A stretch of DNA of 64,000 nt from Polytrichum commune (lineage: Eukaryota > Streptophyta > Polytrichopsida > Polytrichales > Polytrichaceae). The translations under genes were made by a program, and so were the position numbers. Shown one piece after another: positions 10,666 to 21,469 of this stretch. The stretch is from positions 41,294,001 through 41,358,000 of the forward strand of contig OX485806.1 in NCBI GenBank assembly GCA_950295325.1. Direction: 5' to 3'. Positions within the stretch are counted from its first letter, which is position 1. Every line of letters starts with the position of its first letter. The notes beneath the pieces are model-generated. The model did not search any database. It was not told the origin of the DNA and saw only the letters and a list, made by a program, of their open reading frames with translations.

Positions 10666-11535
10666 ACATACTAACAAATAACTCGACTGTTTCTCCCAAG
10701 CGGATTTTCTTGAACTTTTGATCAAGTTCAACTGGCGCTCCCTACACTGCAGTGTCTATTAATATCCGTCGTCAATGCTGCCATTGACGAGTTGTCGTGA
10801 ATGACCAGCGCAATGTAGACTCTGTGCACAAGATATAAGCTCAATGTGTAGCAACATCAAGGGTTGAAACAGAGGTGCATTGAAACATTACGTACATGGA
10901 AAGTGAGAGTGTAGCTGCAGCTGCAGCCTTCCAACTCGTGCACTGTTGAACAACGAGAGTAGGTGGCAAGGACAATCAAGAAGAGCCCCTTTGATTTGGC
11001 TCTTTCTGTCACTTTCTCACGAGAGAGGATTGATTTCGATTTGGAAGCAGGACACTGAAAGCGCAACTAACAAGGAAGAAGATACCAATACAGAGAAGGA
11101 AGTATGTACGTCGATATTCATAGCTGCAATTAGTGGACCAGGTAGCTTCACTTTCAGGATTGCCACGATCTAAAGGACTGTAATGAAAAACAAGCGGAGC
11201 TTTCAGGAATACCAGAATTGCTGCTGAAGCTTAAGTAACCAGGCCCTCTCATCAGAAGTATCATATTCCTCCTGTGTTGGCTTTCAAGTTCTCGGAGACT
11301 ACTTTCTTTCCTGGTGATAAATCAGTTCTGGTGCTTTCTAAATACAGGGAGCAGCTATTAGAAAATCGCTCTTCACAATATTCCAAGAAGAAGGTTGTAG
11401 TAAAGCTCAGACTGTGAGGTTTCTGAGAGCTGGCGTATTATAATTTAAGGCCCAGATCAAATGCAATGCTGAAGTCAAAAAGAAGTCCAACAATTATTGG
11501 AGGTGAGGATAGATCAAGAGGCTGGGGAAACTTAC

Positions 11536-12239
11536 AGTACAATACTCTGCCCGCATCCTTCTCACTAATGACATCGATTTTGTCGACCCCAAGCTTGACA
11601 CTGTCACCCGATGGTGAGCTTCAGAAAATTTTGATCATCACATCAATTCACCTTCGGATAAAAACCAGCGACCAAGTCCCAAAGGTTGAAGTCGTGATGA
11701 TCTCCACCGCCAACTCCTCTCTCCATACAAAAAATGAAAAATGAAAATTTTAAACTCACAAGAAAGACTCAAAATACTAAATCTACGGAGCCGATGCAGT
11801 AAGATCGCATATCCAACACTGGCAAGAAGACAATACATCTACGGTACCTTACAGACAACCATCTCTACAGGCTCTCTCTCTCTCTAACCACACAGTGTGC
11901 ATTCCTTTAAACCTCACACAAGCATATTGTCGGTGGGAACACGCGGGTCTGCCAAGCCATCGAATCCTAAAATCCAGAAATTGAGGTGGCTAGGGATGCG
12001 GAGACTTACGATGTTGCGAGGAAGGTTGGCGGTGTGTGTGGCGAGGCAGCAGTAATTGGGGTGCAATCCGAGGGAGTGCAGCTGGAGCATCCAGAGAGAG
12101 GGAAGCGCGGGCAAAGGGCGAACGAGGGAGGCAGAGAGAGAGGGAGAGAAAGAGAGAGACAGAGAGCCAGCGCAGGGGGGTTGATGCCTGAGAGGCACAA
12201 GGCAAGGGGAGGGGAGGGGAAGCCATTTTTTCCGACCAT
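11536..12239 (-). other. Two exon-like segments of unknown origin in the transposon 5' region
   Basis: A GC-rich segment 12010-12239 opens with an ATG (MVGKNGFPSPPLALCL...) and is Ser/Leu/Pro-rich, like an organelle-targeting leader. It ends at a consensus GTAAGT donor. A second segment, 11536-11618, is bounded by TTTTCTGAAG acceptor-like and GTAAGT donor sequence and continues the frame as SPSGDSVKLGVDKIDVISEK. I do not recognise the protein. No third exon is convincing. It may be a captured host gene fragment or the untranslated 5' exons of the large transposon gene; splice signals alone do not separate the two. Confidence 0.3.
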
Positions 12240-12563
12240 TAAACTAATTGTGCATGAGTTTGAAGACAGCCAAGCTCTTACACACCTAATAATGAGAGGC
12301 CACTAAGCTCTTCTATATTTTAGGATAACTCACAATGTAGCATTTTCATACTTTTGGTCAAAAATAATAATATAAAGGGGGGTATTTTAGAACTACTTCA
12401 TTTTCTAATGGGACCTATTATTCCATACCCTATAGTACTTTAAAGATGTCTAGTGTCATTTTTGATACCCTATATTACTCTAAGTTCATTTATAATTTTT
12501 AGCTCCCATGTTTTTAAAATACCCTATCATTTGTTCGCACGTAGGTAGCTACTCCAACCATTG

Positions 12564-12578
12564 ACTGCCCCCCCCGAG
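12564..12578 (-). repeat. Right terminal inverted repeat of the novel transposon
   Basis: Read inward on the minus strand: CTC, eight G and CAGT. It is followed outside by target duplication ACCATTGC (12579-12586). Confidence 0.85.
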
Positions 12579-12586
12579 ACCATTGC

Positions 12587-15103
12587 ATGAAAACCATTAA
12601 ATTAAGGGTGGATGGATTTTTCTTTCCCAAATTCACTTGAAAATTTTGTAGGTCGATAGGTTGCCAAGACAATCCCCATTTTGTGCCCACTTTTTGTCTT
12701 ATTTTATGCACCCATCTCAACCTCCAACATCCTTCATTGACCTCATTGAGAACGCAACTGGGTGTAGGACTCTGACATGGTCAGCCCCTCTTCCTCTTTG
12801 CAGCAGCTTTGACAGTCGATGAACTGCCCGTGTACTTCACTGCAAAAAATAGACTCCTACATCTGACCCAAGCCCAAAAACATAGTGGAGGTGAAAGCTG
12901 CAACCTTAATGTATATGTCATTATTGTTAAAATAGTATTGAATTTATGACCTTATAAAGTTTGTCTTTTGACAAGAAGGGGTTGCCATTTAACTGAGAAA
13001 CCAAAGTGGACTTTGTAGATTTGGTGACCCTCATGCTCTACATATGCAAAAAATTTACATTCACAGAATATGGTTGGGGTGCGAGGTTACTTTCTTAACA
13101 GCTCAACAAATCCGACAAGGCATCACGGATTTTGTTTTCAAGCAAAGGAAGCATGTCAGAATTATCATCATCAACTATCTCATCTTCTAGCAATGCATAT
13201 CCATTGGGAATGACACTATCATCAAGAAGTTCAACCGAGATTTCAACACTTGTCTAAATAAGTGTCTCTCGCAACACCTCACCATCACCGTCCTCACCAG
13301 GCACTAGGTGTTTTCCGAAAAAAAATTCCATATGCTTGGGATTTAAATTCTCCAGCAACTATGGAGTAATAAACCAAGCCTTTGTGGATGACGGGGCCAT
13401 GTCTAAAATATGGCTTCTTTAAGGCCCTCTTTAAGGGCCAAAACCACATCTTTGTTAGTGGAAATGAAACTATAGTCTGCAAGATCACATTGAAATTCTG
13501 AATTTGCATCTGGGTGTAGGGATTCCCATACATTTGGCATCTTATAGTGAACATGTCCAAATTTCAAACCACCTTAATGTTACCCTATACCTATTAACCG
13601 ATTTACATGTTGGCCGTGTTCACAAGCTCATGAAAGTCATAAGCCCATTCAAGTCCAACCATCCCACCGATCTTAGAGAAGAATATCTCACAAGCATCAC
13701 TCCCTATCAAATGCAAAGGAATAGGCAAATGCGAGTATCAAGACTTGGAGTGACAAATTAACATCACAACAAAGTGGCATGATAATTGAACATCCACAAA
13801 ACATTGTTAGCTAACAAAATTCTCAGAGAGAGTGAGCTTGCTGGTGTTACCATCCACCGCATGGTTACCATATCTAAACCACAAGTGTCGGAGCCGAAAG
13901 AAAAAGGAAACCTTAGATTCAAGGATTATTTTCTCTCTCAAGGAATGTCTAGGTGACAAGAATATATCTATGTAGTTGCCACACACCTGCACATACATCT
14001 TAGTCCCAAGGGTGGACTCCTAGTGAACTTTTGCGCTAAACATGACCAGATCTTCTCATGACAAATTCATTGTGCTAACGCCCAATTTTGCCAGTCGGAT
14101 CTCTAGACATCCTCAAGCTTCAGGCCATGTTGTTTGTAAGTGTACTTGTTGTAAACAAAACCAAGGTGCTCTAGGGCGCACATGTTGCCTCCCAATTGCA
14201 ATACACGCACTGGTGAGTCAAGTGGATTTACAAGTTTTTTTCCTGTTGTGAATGAAATCTTGATCGTGAAGCCCAAACGCGTCTCTAAGGTCATCTATGC
14301 TAGCAGATAGAGCCACCCTATCCACTCAATCTTCAACCTGAGCCCTTGACTTGATTGATAATCCTCCAACATCGGGTGCCTCCTCTTACTGTCACCGTCA
14401 GTAGAATGCCGTACGATTGGGCCAACAATTTGCCAACACTCCTGCTCCCAGATGCTCCTACACTTGGTTGATCACATGGCACTGCTTTCTCACCCAACAA
14501 TAGTCAAAAACATTTCACGTACAACAAAGGACCAACACAAAGAGTGGCGGATTGGCGTGTAGAGGGTTCACCACAATAACCCTGGCAAAATTGCCAATTT
14601 TGTCAGAATGAAAACTCTCCAAAATTTTATTGTATCCCAACACACCTGAACCCACATCTGGTTTGTAGTTAGTAACACAAAAATGATCATGAGTCACCCC
14701 ACAAAAACTAGCAAGTGTATCAATTCTCTACTCATATGCAACCCTTGACTTAATTTTGGTTCATCCTCCACAAGAATGACCGGGACAAGATCGTCAATAC
14801 CATACCTATCTTTTGCATCCGTGTAAATGTTGGCCACAAAAGCAAAGATCGATGCATGCTTGCCATGTACAAAATGCACACCTTTCTTATTATTTCTCTT
14901 CACTTGACTATAACTTGGACCATTATAGTTCAAGTGAAGTAAATCGCACATGCACCTGCCCCCATACATTTCTAAGGCCTGGGCAAATGACTTTGAATTT
15001 TTAAAGAAAATCAAAACCCTTTCTTTTTATGATTTAATTTGTAGCCACGCCATGCAGAAAGTCCCATAATGTTGGTTGTCCTCCAAATGCACTTGATCTC
15101 TAA
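12587..15103 (-). pseudogene. Central and 3' part of the old transposase-like gene
   Basis: Minus-strand fragments match the intact protein in order: SAFGGQPTLWDFLHGVATN, then SKSFAQALEMYGGRCMCDL, PVILVEDEPKLS, GKKLVNPLDSPVRVLQLGG and KHGLKLEDV-like text, LNGNPFLSKDKL and WVHKIRQKVGTKWGLSWQPI. Several stops and frame changes occur. The ED of the first acidic motif is kept (VEDEPK), but the following SRISWD is lost. The left edge is cut by the intact element (12578) and the right edge by the Harbinger element (15104). Confidence 0.9.
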
Positions 15104-15524
15104 GAGCATCCCCAGGAGAGGTAGCAAGCAGGCCGCCAAAAATAATGTTCTTTATTCTGTTTAGGGTGGCCGGCTTGGGTGGCGGGGCCGGGAAGCACCA
15201 GCCTAGCCCACGAGTCCCGGCAAAGTCACCCATTTTGGCCAACTGGGCCCGCTCTACATATTGTGAGCCACCCTCTCCCGACTTATTTAAGGGGCTGCCC
15301 GAAGGCCTGCCCGCCCAGCGTGACATCATCACGGGCTACTTTGACTATGGTCACATGTCCTTGTTGGCAACATAGAATCATTACATAGTGTTCAAGTCCA
15401 CAATCTATTGAGAGATGACTTGGCCAGTGGAAAAGGGAATCAAATACATTCTTTTGTGTACATTTTTGCACAAATTGCGGGCAATGTATATGTTTGATAA
15501 AGTTTTTGCAAGTTTTCCTCTTTT

Positions 15525-15660
15525 GACACGCAAAAACTTGCAAAAAAAATAAATGCACGTCAATTGACACGTACATTGTAGAAGTTGACACGTACCGTGA
15601 CTTGTGAAGAAAAAAAACACGTGCCAGTTGACACACTAGAAATTCAAATGACACGTATTA
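15525..15660. repeat. TTGACACGT-type subterminal motif cluster
   Basis: Within about 130 bases near the left end of the Harbinger element the string TTGACACGT, or close variants, occurs repeatedly (AATTGACACGTACA, AGTTGACACGTACC, AGTTGACACAC, AATGACACGTA). Further TTGACA and ACACGTCA variants lie at 16143 and 16200. These are candidate binding sites for the element's MYB-like protein or transposase; the role is inferred only from position and repetition. Confidence 0.5.
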
Positions 15661-16585
15661 GTAGGCAACTTGAGTTCTATAAACTGCAGCTCAAGTATCA
15701 AGTACCCATAACATTAGGAGAACTTCCTAAACTCACTTACATACTTAAGTTCACTTTCGCTCTTTGCAATTTTCTTTTGTAACCGGGAGTTGAGACGGTG
15801 ATCACAGATAGTGAGACTAACTGGGAACAAGGAGAGGCAATGTGAAAGAGGATTTTCCAAACAAAATGCAATCAAAAGCCAATTGCGCAATAGGTTGAAC
15901 TTGAAGACCCTTGATGCTCTTATGTTGGGTTCTATTTGTGGGCTCGAAATTTATGCAATGGATTGGGCTACGATCTTCAACATTTGGAGAAACATGCAAG
16001 ACCGAAGGATACTTACTCTCGATTGATAAGTTTTTTTTTCTTGTTACAAATCAAGATTGCATATTGCTTATTCAAAATATTAGTTTTCCTAAAATATTGT
16101 GTAAGCCAAAATTGAGGTGACATTTTAGAATAAAATGTAGATGTCAATTGACATTCATATTTGTTTTTAAGAACGCCACGTGACACTTTGGATTTGAAGT
16201 TACACGTCAAATGAAATTTATAGCATAATGTGTTGAATGGCTTGCCCAAAGTCACAAGGCATATGCTCAACAATATCTACTTTGACCTAATGAGAGCCAC
16301 AAATGTTCTTGAATACATCGATGTCTAAAATGCATGAACATTGCATGGATGACTTTGCCTTATTTTTGTCTTATTCATTTTGTTGTCTAGCAATAATACG
16401 TGGGATACCAATTGAAAATTTCCTTGCCACACGTTGAGGCCATCTTCGTGTAGGGGTTTAGGGTGTACGACCAACTTCATGTAGTACATCTTCGCACACG
16501 TTCCATCCTATATATTGAAACTATTGGCTTTGCCATTATCATTTAGTTTTGCCATTCGTATCCGCAGGATTGTTGTTTAGTTTGT

Positions 16586-17894
16586 TTGAGGTACATCACA
16601 ATGTCGGATCGTTGGAGAAGGTACAACCAAGACATTCAGGCTAATCTAGAGGATGATGAAGGAGAGGAGTTCGTTATGAGAACGCTAGCCCAACAATATG
16701 ACAATGTTTCCAGCGACGATGAACCAAGGCAGCGGGGTGGTAGTCGTCCAGGGAGGAGGGCGAACAAAGAGCGTTTAGCCGAGATGTACGATGCCTTGCT
16801 CTTCAAAGACTATTTCTCGGACGACCCCATATTTGATGACACTGATTTCAGACGCGTTTATCGCATGAGGAAACCTCTTTTTCTCCGTATATTGCATGCA
16901 ATCACAGAGTCTGACGATTATTTCGTTCAAAAAAGGAACGCTGCAGGAAAGCTGGGGTTAAGCAGTCTTCAAAAGGCCACGGCTGCGATGCGTATGCTAG
17001 CGTACGGGACCTCATCAAAGGCACAAGAAGAATACACTAGGATGGCTGAAAGCACTGCTCAAGAGGCGATGTTGCGGTGGTGCAGGGGGTTAGGCGATGT
17101 TTTACAGAGTACTATTTGCGGGATCCTCACAAGATGATATTGTGAAACAAATGGAGATAAATCAGGAGCGGGGGTGGCCAGGTATGTTTGGTTCCATAGA
17201 TTGCATGCATTGGAAATGGAAGTTGTGTCCAATTGCATTGCAGTGGGCATTTCAAGATAAAGATAAAAACAGGAGTATAATTCTCGAAGCAGTGTGCGAT
17301 CAAAGTTTATGGGTTTGGCATGCATTTTTCGGCCTCCCGGGTGGCAACAACGACTTAAATGTGCTGGATCGCAGTCCACTGGTACGCAAGTTGGTTCATG
17401 GCGCTGCTAGTAGTGTTGGATTTAGGGTCAATGGGAACTGGTATGAAAAGTGCTACCTGCTCGCCGATGGCATTTACCCTAAGTGGAGTTGCTTCGTCCA
17501 ATCCCTACAGGACCCCGAGGACCAAAAAGAAAGTAACTTCTCAGGAGCTCAAGAATTTGCGCGCAAGGATGTAGAACGTTGTTTCGGAGTGATGCAAGCT
17601 AGGTGGAGCATTATCACACAACCGTGCAAGTTGTGGAATACATCAGACATTTCGGATGTTATGTATGCTTGCATTATAATGCATAATATGATTATAGAGG
17701 ATGAGAGTGGTAGAGACTTGGAAATTCTAACACCAGGAGTTGCATCTTCATCATCATCGGGGATGAGACGAGGTTTCACCTTCGCCGATTTGACACGAGA
17801 AACTGCACTCATTGAGGACACTGATACTTACTACAACTTGCGTGACGACCTTGTACAACACCTATGGGAGCATAAAGGGGACAATGCATATTAG
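16586..17894 (+). pseudogene. PIF/Harbinger DDE transposase, broken by two frameshifts
   Basis: The N-terminal part (16586 to about 17105) reads MSDRWRRYNQDIQANLEDDE... from the second Met and contains the usual FRRVYRMRKPLFLRI helix region. The C-terminal part runs from about 17135 to the stop at 17894. Between them the family motif EYYLRDPHK is found in the third frame, so two indels lie between 17100 and 17145. The catalytic DDE residues are all present in the C-terminal frame counted from 17097: GSIDCMHW (D35), NNDLNVLD (D86) and RKDVERCFG (E160). Apart from the damage, total length fits the family. It cannot be translated as one protein unless the indels are sequencing errors. Confidence 0.92.
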
Positions 17895-18552
17895 CCATAC
17901 GTGGGTCTTGTCTATAACTTAAGGTATATTGTGAGGTTTAGGATTCAAAAGTCTACTGAAACTTTATGAATTTGTTTAGGTTTAGTCTTAATTGCTTCGG
18001 CAATTTATGAATTATTTATGCAACTATCATAATTGTTCAAGCATTCGTTCGTGCAAAGGATGTGCTTGTTTGTTTAGGGTGTGAATTTCTTTGAAATGCA
18101 TGTGACCATTTTTCTTGTTTCAACTTGCCATTGGTAGTTCAGTTATCTTTATTTGAAAGCATAACTTATAGAAAACTTCTTTCTGAACTGCAATGTTCCG
18201 ATGTTATTGCACACGAGGTTTGATTTAGATCCATCGCCTTATCCTTCATTTGCATATGCGGCAATATCACGAGAACAATATCGATACAGATATACTTTTG
18301 CATGAGACAAGTGAGCAAGGTTTAGCAAATGCTGATAAATGATACCATTGGAATACTCCAAACCACTGAAAGGACATGCGGAGCCTCACTCTACATTGAT
18401 ATCAGAAATTTCACATGAAGGAAAACCATTATCTGCGTACACTCGTGGCCATTCTGTATCAGGAGAAATGATAACTGTCTGACGCACTTGATAGATTATA
18501 GATACAAGAAATAAGATGGGTCTATTGAACTTAATGTGGACAATACGGAACA
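17895..18552. other. Non-coding interior of the Harbinger element
   Basis: No coding signal between the transposase stop and the captured clathrin fragment. A minus-strand frame from 18386 overlaps the end of the captured segment but has no recognisable domain of its own. Confidence 0.5.
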
Positions 18553-20905
18553 AATTGTTTCCATCTTCCTGCCTTCTTGTAGATGTAAGCGGCAACTCGT
18601 CGCATTTCGATCTGGTGCAAATTAAACTTTTTGGACGACATACCCTCTGGGAATCCAGTTTACTGTACATACAAGCTTTCACAATCACGAGCAATGTTAC
18701 ACCCAACTACCCCACACCTATTCGAGAAATACTTTGGAGAAAGGGTGGAAAGCTGACCCTTTGTGCCATTGAAATCTGGCACAAGTTATCATACATATCA
18801 ATGGATTCCCTGAGACGTTCGTAATCCTCCTACTCAATGTAAAGTTCATTCAAAGCCTCATTAACATCATTGAAATCATTGAGAAACAGTGGCACTAATC
18901 CTTTGAAAAGAATTGGAACATTAAATCAAGAAACATAATACAGCTGCTGCCCTCTGGAGCAGTGACTCATCATTGTTGCAGCTGCATTATCACACTCATC
19001 ATATTGAATATACAAGTATGTAAGTTCCTTCCAGTGCTGCTGCTCGTCGCACACACGTATAAGTTTTGGGATGTCGATACGGGTGACAAAAAGGTTGAGA
19101 TGCAGCCCTTGTTTTGGTAGTATTCACTGACCTCTTCCAAGTCATCAACCTAAAAAAAACATCCAACCAAAAGACACAGTGAGCAGTAATAGATATGTCC
19201 TGCCCTATTTCAAGTTTTATGTGAACTCTTTGTACAAGCTCAAAATTGGATGAGCACCAACAAAGACATCACATTTGTTTGGAGCTAAATGTACCTAGGA
19301 CAGGATTCGAATTAAAACACCTGCAGTGGCATTATCAGGTCGCCTTACCTGACCAACACCACAAAGAGAATATACAAATTCTTTAGAAACAGGCAAAGGT
19401 GGAGCACAAAACAAAAATTACATCTCCAAAATGAAAATAGAGAGACCTCCAAAGTCTTACCTTGAGTGTATACTAGGCCGCAACCAATTACATTCCGTTT
19501 GGCTCCCATTCAGTGCTTTGGGCAATTTCGTGCAGGGCTCTCTTCATTGCACTTAACCTTGCCACTGACCAATCGGGTCTAACCTGTAATCACCAGGCCA
19601 CATCATAATATTACTGCAAAGGTCGGCACCAGTCTAAGATGCAAACTCGTTAAAGGCCTTCAGATTTAGTCTTACATAAACTTTACTCTGCAAATTCACT
19701 GCTGTCAATGGGTAGTACCAGATCGGGACGCTGGCGTGCAAGTGTTCTCCCGAATCTAGCTGCTTTTTCAGGGCCCTCAGCATCTCGAATCTTTGCTACA
19801 CAAACTTATGCCAGTTGATCTTTCATACCCACAAATTTCTGTGCCTGGAGAAACACACAACAAACATGATCTGAGCCAACAAGCACCAATATAGCAAGGG
19901 AGGTGTCGTCACCTCCTTATTAGTTCGCAAATGCAGGACATCTTCAACCTCCAATTAACATAACCACAATAGGACAACTACACAATTATCTACGAAAATG
20001 GCTTGAAAAATCACAAAACCAACAGTAGATCTGCAATTACTGAAGTTCCTATCAGAAACTATTATCCTCACAATGTAATTGGGGTGGAAGAGTATTTTCC
20101 GAACTCAGTAGACCCTGAGGATTGCTCAACTTTTTTACCTGATAGTAGTGCTCCACACTCTTCCATGGCACTGACACTCCATTTTCATCTGCCAAGGAGA
20201 TAGGGTGCGGGGAGAAGTTGGAGAGTGCCCCATATGGATCCCAAGGCTTGTAGAAGGAGATGACTTGTGGCTGTTTTGGTGTGGAGGTTATCCTAATGTG
20301 CATGTGCTCCTAGCCACTCTTAACCCAGATAAGAAATGCAGCATCGAGGCACTCTTAACCCAGACAAGAGATTCAGCATTGGGACACTCATCACCCACAT
20401 AAGAAATCCAGCATTGATTGTACAAAAATTCAGATAATTCCAGGACCGTATGAGAAAGTGACCCAAACATACACACACACACACCTACCTGGAAGCTTTC
20501 TAACCTTCGACCTTACCCAATTTCCAATGCACCTTACTCATACACACTAGCAACCAAGCTGCAAAAACGACCAATTACATTGAGACCACAAATCTGGGCC
20601 AGTCGGAACTCCTCAGCATCAATACAAGCAAAGCAGTTTTCCTAAACCCTAAACCCAGCACCCTAAACATAAAGTTCAGCGCCAACAGCAATTTCTCCTA
20701 CAACTGGGCCATCAAAGTTATCCAGACGGTTAATGTAGTCCATTACCCAAGTGGTATCTCACTTGATTGCTGTCAAGATGAGCAAGTTCTGGAGGTTGGG
20801 GTTGCCACTGAATGCAGAATTCTGGAGAACAATCTTCTCCAAAAGCTCAATCAACTCATGAGGCAAATCAGCAGTCATGAAAGCCTTGACAGTTGCTGAC
20901 ACAGT
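18553..20905 (-). pseudogene. Captured clathrin heavy chain exon fragments
   Basis: Four minus-strand segments match plant clathrin heavy chain in collinear order: 20905-20669 ([19 protein letters not shown] ... NLLILTAIK, stop, ... [17 protein letters not shown]); 19149-18962 ([16 protein letters not shown], a deletion and frame change, then [19 protein letters not shown]); 18866-18756 (VNEALNELYIE, stop, EDYERLRESIDMYDN); and 18608-18553 ([18 protein letters not shown]). The function is known from the family: clathrin coats vesicles at the plasma membrane and Golgi. This copy has stops, internal deletions and only C-terminal-half fragments, so it is a transduplicated remnant carried by the transposon. 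It is interrupted by a second captured gene at 19489-20270. Confidence 0.9.
19489..20270 (-). pseudogene. Captured YbiA/NADAR-domain (COG3236, DUF1768) exon fragments
   Basis: Three minus-strand exons have intact-looking splice borders. 20270-20139 encodes VISFYKPWDPYGALSNFSPH ... SVEHYYQ. 19844-19719 encodes AQKFVGMKDQLA, a stop, then EGPEKAARFGRTLARQRPDL. 19583 down to about 19489 starts VRPDWSVARLSAMKRAL. This is the NADAR fold, an N-glycosidase on riboflavin-pathway intermediates found as the C-terminal domain of plant PYRR and in stand-alone YbiA proteins. The in-frame stop and missing remainder make it non-functional. It lies between clathrin fragments, suggesting a second capture event or a capture from a locus where the two were adjacent. 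Confidence 0.85.
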
Positions 20906-21469
20906 TGCTGCCTTCTAAATGCATTCTCTGGATTCAATATATTGGAGCATATTGTTGGCCTTCAAACCGAGTGATTCCGTAACTTTGTCTGCAGAAACTG
21001 CCTCCTCAGCCCTAACCTTCTCATTTCCTGCAAATTGGTCAAGAAGCAAGATACATAGCAAGATTGTCAATCTCCTTAAAAATTTCACCCAGGTTTACAT
21101 TCAAGAGAGAGATTTTTGCCATCTCCGAGATATTCAACCTCAATTAACCTAATTCACCAGATAGCAGAGTCAATCTCCTCAAATTTCAATAAGCTTTGCA
21201 AGCAAGGGAGTTTTCTGCCTCTCACAACACTGTATGCCATAAATCAATCCATCCAGCCAACTCACTTCACCCATACTACATATGATGTGATGGTATCCGA
21301 GAGATTCAATCTCAGATAACCCAACTCACCGTTTTCTGTATCAATGAGAACCCTACATTCTGAGCCTACATTGAGCAATTCACAGGCAAATTCACACTGA
21401 GCAATTCACACAGGCAAAGAGAAATGAAACCATAATGAATCAAAGAGGCATTTATTGAAACCCAGCAGG

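Larger units (their letters stand above)
9433..12577 (-). other. 5' region of the intact transposon (3.1 kb, much longer than in the old copy)
   Basis: The old copy has only roughly 0.75 kb between its N-terminal coding remnant (about 24850) and its right end (25592), whereas the intact copy has 3.1 kb. The extra DNA is mostly non-coding. It includes a dispersed repeat (10457-10665), a GA/CT-rich tract at 12125-12180 and exon-like minus-strand segments (11536-11618 and 12010-12239). It should contain the promoter and 5' leader of the 1513-codon gene, and may include acquired host DNA. Confidence 0.5.
4156..12578 (-). mobile_element. Intact copy of a novel 8.4-kb DNA transposon
   Basis: Termini are inverted: left CTCGGGGGGGGGCAGTGTG, right read inward CTCGGGGGGGGCAGTCAAT. 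Subterminal GTGCGAACAA and ATAGGG blocks are shared further in. The 8-base ACCATTGC flanks both sides (4148-4155 and 12579-12586). The element lies inside an older copy of itself; excising it with one ACCATTGC restores the older reading frame, so the boundaries are secure. It carries one large minus-strand frame (4891-9432), about 0.73 kb of 3' non-coding DNA and 3.1 kb of 5' DNA. An 8-bp duplication is known for the hAT, P and KDZ/Zisupton superfamilies. The CTCGGGGG end is not one I recognise. Confidence 0.88.

Noticed and set aside
17097-17894. Separate second gene with its own start at 17097
   Set aside because: The Met lies in a frameshifted copy of a conserved transposase segment; it is the C-terminal part of the same gene.
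20919-21152. Possible extension of the captured clathrin gene (KVTESLGLKANNM on the minus strand)
   Set aside because: Open and coding-like but not recognisable as clathrin; not assigned.
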